A stretch of DNA of 64,000 bases, from assembly GCA_001899315.1 (NCBI GenBank), contig MOYA01000003.1, forward strand, positions 334,369-398,368. Reading direction: 5' to 3'. The translations under genes were made by a program, and so were the position numbers. Origin of the DNA: Candidatus Obscuribacter phosphatis. GTDB lineage: Bacteria > Cyanobacteriota > Vampirovibrionia > Obscuribacterales > Obscuribacteraceae. Below, one piece after another: positions 58,225 to 64,000 of the stretch (positions within the stretch are counted from its first letter, which is position 1; each line of letters starts with the position of its first letter). The notes under the pieces are model-generated. The model saw only the letters and a program-made list of their open reading frames with translations. It was not told the DNA's origin and did no database searches.

Positions 58225-59688
58225 TTAATTTCTATAGCTCAGTTCGGTCTTGAGCATAAGTGAACCCTGGGTGGCCACAGTCTCTCCGTCGGTCAGTCCA
58301 GACTTCACTTCAATGTAGTCTTCACCAATGACGCCTAAAGTCACTGGTCTTTCTTCATAGCCGTCGGGATGTTTGACGAAGACGACCTTGCGATTGTCGC
58401 GCTCTTGTATAGCCGCTTTCGGGCAGGCGAGGAAGTTGCGTGAAGCACCTTCCAAATCAATCTCGGCATACATATTAGCTTTGAGCAAACCAGTAGTGTT
58501 GATCAGGCGGGCTCTGATGGGCACCGTTCTTGTGAGTGGATTGACATCGGGTGAAATGAAGCTGATTCGACCTTCAAAGAGACGATCAGGAAAACTCGGA
58601 ACATTTATTTTGACTGTGTCACCGATGCGCACCCGGCGCAAATCAATTTCGGGCAGATCGGCACTGGCTTGCACAGTCTTCAGGTCGGTAATCTTAAACA
58701 TAGAAATATCGGGCTGCACCATTTCACCGACACCGATTTCATACTTACTGACAACACCGGCAATAGGGGCGACTATACGCACCAAGCCATTGATATTGCC
58801 TGTTTTAAGAACTTTCTGGGTCATGGAGCGATCAGCGCCCAAAAAATCAAGACGTTTGACAATAGTATTGACATGCTGCTTCATACGAGTCACTTCAGCG
58901 ATGGCAAGCTGATAGTCGCGCTTCATCAAGGCACGGTTTTTATAGAGCTGCTCTTCACGAGCCAGAGCGGTTGAGGCATTTTCATAGTCGACCTTGGCTT
59001 TAGCAAGGGCAGCCTTAGCGGCTAAATAATCTTTAGTGGCAGCAATTTTCTCTTTATAGAGACCTTCCTGTCTCTGATACTCCAACTCAGCCAGTTCAGC
59101 CTGCACTCGGGTATTTTGCATAAGGGCGCGGGCATCTAAGAGACCTTTGGGGCGCTCCAGATACTCTTCATAAATCTGTCTTTCGCGGTCGGCATGAGCT
59201 TCTGCTATGCCAAGCTTAGAGGTGGCCTCGACCAGTTCGCCCTGCAAGTCGGTGACCTGCGGACTGTCGACCATAGCGAGCAGTTGACCACGGGCAACAA
59301 TGTCCCCAGGCTTTACTTGGATATCGGTAATGCGGCCGGCAATACGCGCCGAAACGTCTACAGAGGCGCCATAATCGGCTTCAATGCGTCCAGTCAGGTG
59401 CAGGGGCACAATAACGTCTCTATTGACCACCTTTTCGGTCTTAAACTCGATTTTCTTAGCTGTCTCTTCAGATAAAGGAATGATTTTTGAGGTCGAACTC
59501 GTCTCTGTTTTCTTTTCGGGTTCGGGTTTGCTGTGTTCGCCGCAACCGGTCAGACTAAAACTGAGAGCGCAACAAATGACTAGTGGCAAAATGCCAGAGG
59601 TCAAGACACTCTCAAGCGAATGACCGGAAGCCGCTGACTTGCTCGGCGATTTGCAATTGGAAGAAGCTGATTTACTATGGTTGAACAA
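58225..59688 (-). CDS. RND periplasmic adaptor lipoprotein, CzcB-like
   Basis: A 487-residue adaptor for the following pump. A long, Ser-rich N-terminus is followed by a lipoprotein signal ending LTGC (Cys49; residues 30-49 LTSGILPLVICCALSFSLTGC). Barrel-sandwich halves are DVSARIAGRITDIQVKPGDIVARGQLLAMV and RIVAPIAGVVSKYEIGVGEMV. Between them runs a long coiled hairpin (about 160-285) with repeated Lys/Ala/Glu heptads. Then come a beta-barrel (VQASADLPEIDLRRVRIG) and a domain ending SLMLKTELSYRN. It is longer than the other adaptor and only distantly similar. First gene of the unit. Confidence 0.9.
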   Translation of the reverse strand: MFNHSKSASSNCKSPSKSAASGHSLESVLTSGILPLVICCALSFSLTGCGEHSKPEPEKKTETSSTSKIIPLSEETAKKIEFKTEKVVNRDVIVPLHLTGRIEADYGASVDVSARIAGRITDIQVKPGDIVARGQLLAMVDSPQVTDLQGELVEATSKLGIAEAHADRERQIYEEYLERPKGLLDARALMQNTRVQAELAELEYQRQEGLYKEKIAATKDYLAAKAALAKAKVDYENASTALAREEQLYKNRALMKRDYQLAIAEVTRMKQHVNTIVKRLDFLGADRSMTQKVLKTGNINGLVRIVAPIAGVVSKYEIGVGEMVQPDISMFKITDLKTVQASADLPEIDLRRVRIGDTVKINVPSFPDRLFEGRISFISPDVNPLTRTVPIRARLINTTGLLKANMYAEIDLEGASRNFLACPKAAIQERDNRKVVFVKHPDGYEERPVTLGVIGEDYIEVKSGLTDGETVATQGSLMLKTELSYRN

Positions 59689-59866
59689 AGCTTTGTAATG
59701 TACGGGCGAATGCTCGCGCTCTATCTGAGGGGTTGCCTTTTAAAATTAGAGCATACACCTCAAAAAGATTTTTGGGCAGAAAATCTGCACTAAACTCTTG
59801 AAAAATCGCAATGTTCACTATTTAGCAAAGCCCTGCACTGGTGAGCATTTTCAAAAAGAGGACCGC

Positions 59867-60172
59867 ATGAGAATTGACAAATGGCTGAAAGTTTCAAGGC
59901 TTATCAAGCGCAGAACTGTAGCCCAAATGGCTTGTGAGCAGGGAAGAGTTTATATCAACGAAAGACCGGCGAAAGCTTCGCTCGTTCTCAAAGCTGAAGA
60001 TAAAGTTCATATTGAGCTTGGCGCTAGGGCGATAACGGTTAAGGTCGTTTCGGTGCCCGAAAAAAATGTAGCCGCCCAAGATGCAGCCAAGCTCTATGAA
60101 ATTCTCGAAGAAATCAGACGACCACCCGAAGTGCTGGAGTGGCTCGACGAGCAATCTGAATTAGACGAATAA
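59867..60172 (+). CDS. S4-domain RNA-binding protein, Hsp15/RqcP-like
   Basis: A 101-residue protein with an S4 domain at the start (1-60: MRIDKWLKVSRLIKRRTVAQ, GRVYINERPAKAS, KVHIELG). A short acidic helical end follows. The family includes Hsp15 and RqcP (YabO), which bind 50S subunits carrying stalled nascent-chain tRNA in ribosome quality control. GAGGA at 59859-59863 fixes the ATG at 59867; an in-frame ATG at 59798 would add 23 unlikely residues. It converges with rpoD. Assignment as RqcP rather than Hsp15 is not certain. Confidence 0.87.
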   Translation: MRIDKWLKVSRLIKRRTVAQMACEQGRVYINERPAKASLVLKAEDKVHIELGARAITVKVVSVPEKNVAAQDAAKLYEILEEIRRPPEVLEWLDEQSELDE

Positions 60173-60190
60173 GGCGACCGGCTAAATTTG

Positions 60191-61258
60191 CTAGTCGATA
60201 TACTCTCTCAACCTTCTACTTCTATTAGGATGCCGCAACTTACGGAGAGCCTTGGCTTCAATTTGGCGAATACGCTCTCTGGTGACTCCAAACAACTGCC
60301 CAACTTCTTCCAGAGTACGCTGCCTGCCGTCGTCCAGCCCAAAACGAAGCCTGAGCACGTCTCTTTCTCTAGGCGAAAGTGAGGCCATTACTTCATGAAT
60401 ATCTTCGCGCAGTAAATCTTGGGTGACTGAGGCAGCCGGGGTTTCGGCGTCTCTATCTTCGATAAAATCGCCGAGTTTGCTGTCTTCTTCTTTACCGATT
60501 GGCGTTTCTAGAGAGACCGGCTCCTGGGCCACCTTAATGATGTCGCGCAGCTTGGCGATGCTAATCTCCATCGATTCAGCAATTTCTTCTTCGGTGGGCT
60601 TGCGGCCCTTATCTTGCTGAAGCTTTCTGGTCACCTTTTTCAGTTTATTGATGGTCTCGACCATGTGCACCGGTATACGAATAGTGCGAGCCTGGTCGGC
60701 AATGGCGCGGGTAATCGCCTGGCGAATCCACCAGGTGGCATAGGTACTGAATTTATAGCCGCGCTCATAGTCGAACTTTTCAGCAGCACGAATCAAGCCC
60801 ATATTGCCCTCTTGAATCAAGTCAAGGAAGAGCATGCCTCTTCCCACATACTTCTTGGCAATAGAGACAACCAAACGCAGGTTAGCCTGCACCAACCGTC
60901 TCTTGGCGATGGCGCCCTCGGCACCGCCCATTTCAATCTTACGAGCCAGTTCAATTTCTTGGTCGGCGGTGAGCAGCGGAATGCGACCGATCTCACGCAA
61001 ATACATACGGACTGGATCATCGGAGGAAAGACCTTGGGAGACTTTCTCTTCAAAACGCTCTGGATCGTCTTCGAGGTCGTCCTTGAACTCGAAAGTATCC
61101 TCGGAACTAGCCTCGGGCAAACTGGGCATTTCCTCGTCCAGCTCATTTTCCCCGGGGGAAAGCAGCTCTTCTAATCCTGATTCTCTTTGTTTTCCTGACA
61201 CTTCTAACTTATCCAACTTTTGAATGAAACTATCTTCTTTATCTTTGCCCTTAGTCAC
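60191..61258 (-). CDS. rpoD: Primary sigma factor
   Basis: A 355-residue group 1-type sigma-70. A short acidic region 1.1-like part (about 20-75) precedes [21 protein letters not shown] (region 1.2). Region 2 has [35 protein letters not shown]. Region 3 contains [21 protein letters not shown], and region 4.2 has [30 protein letters not shown]. Every canonical core and promoter-recognition block is present. The start is a GTG whose last bases overlap the dnaG stop (GTGA at 61255-61258), giving translational coupling, a common arrangement for the housekeeping sigma. Its presence next to dnaG argues against it being an alternative factor. Confidence 0.95.
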   Translation of the reverse strand: MTKGKDKEDSFIQKLDKLEVSGKQRESGLEELLSPGENELDEEMPSLPEASSEDTFEFKDDLEDDPERFEEKVSQGLSSDDPVRMYLREIGRIPLLTADQEIELARKIEMGGAEGAIAKRRLVQANLRLVVSIAKKYVGRGMLFLDLIQEGNMGLIRAAEKFDYERGYKFSTYATWWIRQAITRAIADQARTIRIPVHMVETINKLKKVTRKLQQDKGRKPTEEEIAESMEISIAKLRDIIKVAQEPVSLETPIGKEEDSKLGDFIEDRDAETPAASVTQDLLREDIHEVMASLSPRERDVLRLRFGLDDGRQRTLEEVGQLFGVTRERIRQIEAKALRKLRHPNRSRRLREYID

Positions 61259-63657
61259 ACATGGGTCTCCGTCTTGTCCGAACTATTTATTTCGTCCTCT
61301 ATGGCGTCCAGTTTGCGCTTCAAGTCTTCCAACTCTTCTAGAGTCTCAATTTTGGGCAATACCATCGAATCAAGAGTGGAGAGTTCTTTTATTCTACCCT
61401 GCAATTGGGTGGCCCTGCTCTCATCCTCCTCCATAGAAAGCTGTCCGCGAGCGCCGGTAATCAAGAGCGACAAGCGCTCCTTTATTAATCTTGCCCGGGA
61501 TTCTTTCAAAACAACCTGTACCGGCACTTTTTGTTTTCTAAATTCCTCGCATTTTAGAATTACCTCGACCAAAGACTTGGTGGCGGTAGGGTCGGGGGCA
61601 AGGCGGTCCATAAGCTGGTACTGCAAATCTTCAATTGTCGAAAAGGTCGTCCCGACGCCATATACGGCATTCTTGATTTCCTGGTGACTAGGGCTCAAGA
61701 AGCGCTCCTCGGCGAGAGCGGCATAGGCTATGTCATAGTCCTCGCGCGAAGTGAGATAAAGGGCGAGAAGCTGCCTTTCGGCTTCCATCGAACCAGAAAG
61801 GGGACCACGACGCATGGCCGGCCCCATGGCTGAAAGAGGCATAGGCATGGTCTCTTCATCGGCTATGTCTTTCTCGTGCTTGCCTTTTTTGAAATTCTTG
61901 TTGTTTTTCTTAAAACCGCCAAATTGCTGGGACTGCGGCTGAAAGGGCGGTGGACCAGAATTAGTGTATTGCGGAGGCTCAATACGCATCTGCTTGGGCG
62001 CCGCCATTCTGCCATCGCCCGCACCGTCCCCCGATTTACTGACAACCCTGACTTCTTTCTCGAATTCTTCGCCGCGAAAATTATTCAGGCTTGAATCATC
62101 GGCAAGTGAGTCGCCAACCTCTAGAAAGGGGTCTTGCTCGGGGGCATTGCCTTGATATTGACTCTTGCCATACTGATTTTGATTAGCCCCCTGATTATAT
62201 TGACCCTGCTTATACTGGCGCTGGTAACCCTGATTTTGCGAATACTGATTCTGCGAATACTGATTTTGTGAATATTGGCCGGGTCTGAACTGGCTTTGCT
62301 TATTGTTGTACGAATAGGCATCACGGTCCATGCGATTGGCTCGCCGATATTGACCAACATCGGCCAATATTTCTTCTTCTCGCACCTGCAATTTCATGGC
62401 CCAGAGCCTAATGTATTCGCCTCGACCAACGGCATTTTTGATCAGAGCCAAGATGGGCACAATCTTACGGGCGGCATCAATTCGACCTAGACGCGAATGC
62501 AAATCAATGCCCTTAACCGCTTGTTCTAGTTGATAATCGACCATCAACGCCGCTTTATCTATGGCCGCTTGAAAGGAAGTTACACCGGTCGGTCCGGAGC
62601 GCAGACATTCATCAGGATCTTTACCGCCGGGTATGGCAATGACCCGCAATTCGATGCCGATGCCTTCGGCAATTTGGCTGAGCATCTCGATACCGCGCTC
62701 TACGGCTCGTACACCGGCGGCATCGGCGTCGAAAGACAGATAAACTCGCTTGCTTTCGGTGTAACGCACCAAGAGCTTAGACTGTTGCTCGGTAAGCGCC
62801 GTGCCGAGAGTAGCCACAGTATTGGTAAAGCCAAACTGATGAGAAGTTATCGCGTCAAAATAACCCTCGACCACTATCACCGAGTCTTTAGACTTGATTG
62901 CTTCCTTAGCCAGGTTAAAACCAAATAGATGCAAACCCTTGTGATAAATGGGTGTTTCAGGCGAGTTGAGATATTTGACCTGATCGTCGCCCAGGGTTCT
63001 GCCACCAAAGGCGATGACACGACCTTCGCTGTCGCAAATGGGAATCATAAGACGATTGCGGAACAAATCATAATGCCCGCTAGACTCTTGCCGCCGCCGC
63101 ACCAGACCAGCCTCCTCCAAAGTAGCGGCCGAAACCTTGGTCTTCTCGGTGAGGAAACGCAAGAGCCCGTCCCAACTATTTGGGGCATAGCCGAGCTTGA
63201 ACTTCTCGATTGTTTCAGGCGAAAGTCCACGATCTTCAAGATACTTACGGGCGAAAGCGCCTTCCACAGGGTCGCGCAAAAGGCGCAGATAATATTCGCT
63301 GGCTTGCTGGTAAAGCATCAAAATTTGCGAGCGGCGATCGTACTCTTTGCGATCTTCCACCGATTCAGCCAGCTTGACGCCATATTTGCGCGCCAATTCG
63401 CGCACCGAATCAATAAATTCAAGACCTTTGGTCTTTTGCACAAAGGCAAAAACATCGCCGCCTTCGCCACAGCCAAAACACTTAAAAATGCCTTTCTCTG
63501 CATTTACATGAAATGATGGGGTTTTCTCGCCATGAAAGGGACAGAGCCCCTTGTAATCTTTACCGGCGCGCTTGAGAACAACGGTCTCTGATATGACCTC
63601 AAGAATGCCTGCGCGCATTCTCACTTCAGCAATGACTTCAGACGTCACGCCTTTCAA
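61255..63657 (-). CDS. dnaG: DNA primase with Q/N/Y-rich insert
   Basis: Makes RNA primers for replication. The start is TTG at 63657 ([13 protein letters not shown]), six bases after GGGAGG; an in-frame GTG at 63678 lies before the ribosome site. At 800 residues it is longer than the usual 600. The zinc-binding domain [13 protein letters not shown]...CFGCGEGG is followed by the RNA-polymerase/TOPRIM core, with [29 protein letters not shown] and [13 protein letters not shown]. An insert of about 160 residues, rich in Gln, Asn, Tyr and Gly, lies between core and C-terminal helicase-binding domain ([20 protein letters not shown]). The insert contains a tandem 15-bp repeat. It overlaps rpoD by four bases. 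Confidence 0.93.
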   Translation of the reverse strand: MKGVTSEVIAEVRMRAGILEVISETVVLKRAGKDYKGLCPFHGEKTPSFHVNAEKGIFKCFGCGEGGDVFAFVQKTKGLEFIDSVRELARKYGVKLAESVEDRKEYDRRSQILMLYQQASEYYLRLLRDPVEGAFARKYLEDRGLSPETIEKFKLGYAPNSWDGLLRFLTEKTKVSAATLEEAGLVRRRQESSGHYDLFRNRLMIPICDSEGRVIAFGGRTLGDDQVKYLNSPETPIYHKGLHLFGFNLAKEAIKSKDSVIVVEGYFDAITSHQFGFTNTVATLGTALTEQQSKLLVRYTESKRVYLSFDADAAGVRAVERGIEMLSQIAEGIGIELRVIAIPGGKDPDECLRSGPTGVTSFQAAIDKAALMVDYQLEQAVKGIDLHSRLGRIDAARKIVPILALIKNAVGRGEYIRLWAMKLQVREEEILADVGQYRRANRMDRDAYSYNNKQSQFRPGQYSQNQYSQNQYSQNQGYQRQYKQGQYNQGANQNQYGKSQYQGNAPEQDPFLEVGDSLADDSSLNNFRGEEFEKEVRVVSKSGDGAGDGRMAAPKQMRIEPPQYTNSGPPPFQPQSQQFGGFKKNNKNFKKGKHEKDIADEETMPMPLSAMGPAMRRGPLSGSMEAERQLLALYLTSREDYDIAYAALAEERFLSPSHQEIKNAVYGVGTTFSTIEDLQYQLMDRLAPDPTATKSLVEVILKCEEFRKQKVPVQVVLKESRARLIKERLSLLITGARGQLSMEEDESRATQLQGRIKELSTLDSMVLPKIETLEELEDLKRKLDAIEDEINSSDKTETHV
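62231..62275 (-). repeat. Three tandem 15-bp repeats in the dnaG insert
   Basis: TGATTTTGCGAATAC, TGATTCTGCGAATAC and TGATTTTGTGAATAT follow each other without gaps (62231-62245, 62246-62260, 62261-62275). On the coding (minus) strand they give three copies of a QNQYS unit in the Q/N/Y-rich part of DnaG. The 15-bp period keeps the reading frame, so copy-number change would lengthen the protein without disrupting it. Confidence 0.88.
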
Positions 63658-63929
63658 AGAGGAACCTCCCGTGCGCAAGCACGCTTTCGCTTTCTATATC
63701 TAGTCAAGTTTATAACAACTTGGCGCCCTCTAAATAGAAAAGCCAAGTAAGCAAACAACAGCAAAATAAGCCTTTCCAGAGCAGCGAAGCAGCCCCGAAC
63801 CGGCACCGCAGACCACCGCCCCAGCTTGACATGCCGCCTTCTCAGGTGAAAGACGTTTGGATTGTTTATAATTTCCAGCTAATATTTCCACCCTGAGTTG
63901 GTTCCTTAAATTCAGCCGCGGAGGCTCTC

Positions 63930-64000
63930 ATGAGAACACTAATCAAAAACGGCCGTGTCATAACCGCTGTGGATGACTATTTTGGCGACATTTTGATTGA
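63930..64000 (+). CDS. Dihydropyrimidinase/D-hydantoinase family, 5' end only
   Basis: Only 23 codons are in the window: MRTLIKNGRVITAVDDYFGD and following. This matches the N-terminal beta-strand motif of cyclic amidohydrolases (LIKNGxVVTAxDxxxADI), which open dihydropyrimidine or hydantoin rings using a dinuclear zinc site. GGAGG at 63920-63924 sits before the ATG. Upstream a TATAAT (63867-63872) has no convincing -35 box. The assignment rests on a short stretch; allantoinase or dihydroorotase relatives are possible. Confidence 0.6.
   Translation, partial: MRTLIKNGRVITAVDDYFGDILI

Noticed and set aside
62160-62310. Possible CRISPR-like or mobile repeat
   Set aside because: The repeats are short (15 bp), without spacers, and in frame inside dnaG, so they encode a low-complexity insert.
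63867-63872. TATAAT as a full promoter for the dihydropyrimidinase-like gene
   Set aside because: No -35 element at 16-18 bp. The only TTGACA-like word nearby is about 33 bp away, too far for a standard promoter.

Overview
The window comes from a bacterium with two membranes and a moderate GC content. The envelope evidence is a TolC-type outer-membrane channel, two RND metal pumps with lipoprotein adaptors and an O-antigen-type ABC ATPase. The dnaG-rpoD pair is GTGA-coupled, and there are no photosynthesis genes. A serine/threonine kinase with TPRs, a DUF4388-like/GGDEF-like protein, a protein of MshEN-like repeats and PAS-only sensors resemble what is seen in non-photosynthetic relatives of cyanobacteria (Melainabacteria/Vampirovibrionia, Obscuribacter-like). 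That placement is an inference from gene style and no phylogeny was run.

Layout. 0-4.4 kb: a partial legB-like 4,6-dehydratase diverges from a NeuD/PglD-like acyltransferase; then come a DUF2207-like membrane protein, a small membrane protein and an amidase. 4.4-8.9 kb: the argF-argG-argH operon is preceded by a 16-codon leader ORF with four consecutive arginine codons, an antiterminator-capable segment and a strong intrinsic terminator. This is a textbook attenuator layout and the most striking find here. A methyltransferase follows. 9.1-11.6 kb: a large protein with a putative C-terminal HH-type nuclease domain overlaps by 4 bp a DUF1629/Imm11-like protein, a candidate toxin-immunity pair. 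A gene-free, hairpin-bearing stretch follows. 12.4-18 kb: GH15 glucoamylase-like enzyme, Ser/Thr kinase with TPRs, and a diheme cytochrome c.

18-38.5 kb is mostly surface polysaccharide: two GT2 enzymes, a Wzt-like ATPase, a sugar nucleotidyltransferase, a GT39-like membrane glycosyltransferase, an OafA-like and an MBOAT acyltransferase, a PglC/WcaJ-like initiating sugar transferase and rfbA-rfbB-rfbD-rfbC for dTDP-L-rhamnose. Embedded in it (25.2-28.6 kb) is a signalling pair: a DUF4388-like/degenerate GGDEF protein and a four-repeat MshEN-like protein. An EF-hand exported protein, membrane proteins of unknown role and an EamA transporter also lie here.

38.5-45 kb: thioredoxin lipoprotein, ACT-domain malic enzyme, two tandem PAS-only proteins, and an ECF-like sigma factor with a long acidic insert followed by a partner protein. 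45.2-59.7 kb: two metal-efflux systems face each other. The plus-strand operon is TolC-CzcA-CzcB-PII-like and the minus-strand one is CzcB-CzcA without its own channel. Between them are an exported protein, a 62-residue cysteine-bearing protein and a methyltransferase-glycosyltransferase fusion. 59.8-64 kb: an S4-domain protein, rpoD, dnaG with an unusual Q/N/Y-rich insert, and the start of a dihydropyrimidinase gene. I saw no tRNA, rRNA, CRISPR array, insertion sequence or prophage.
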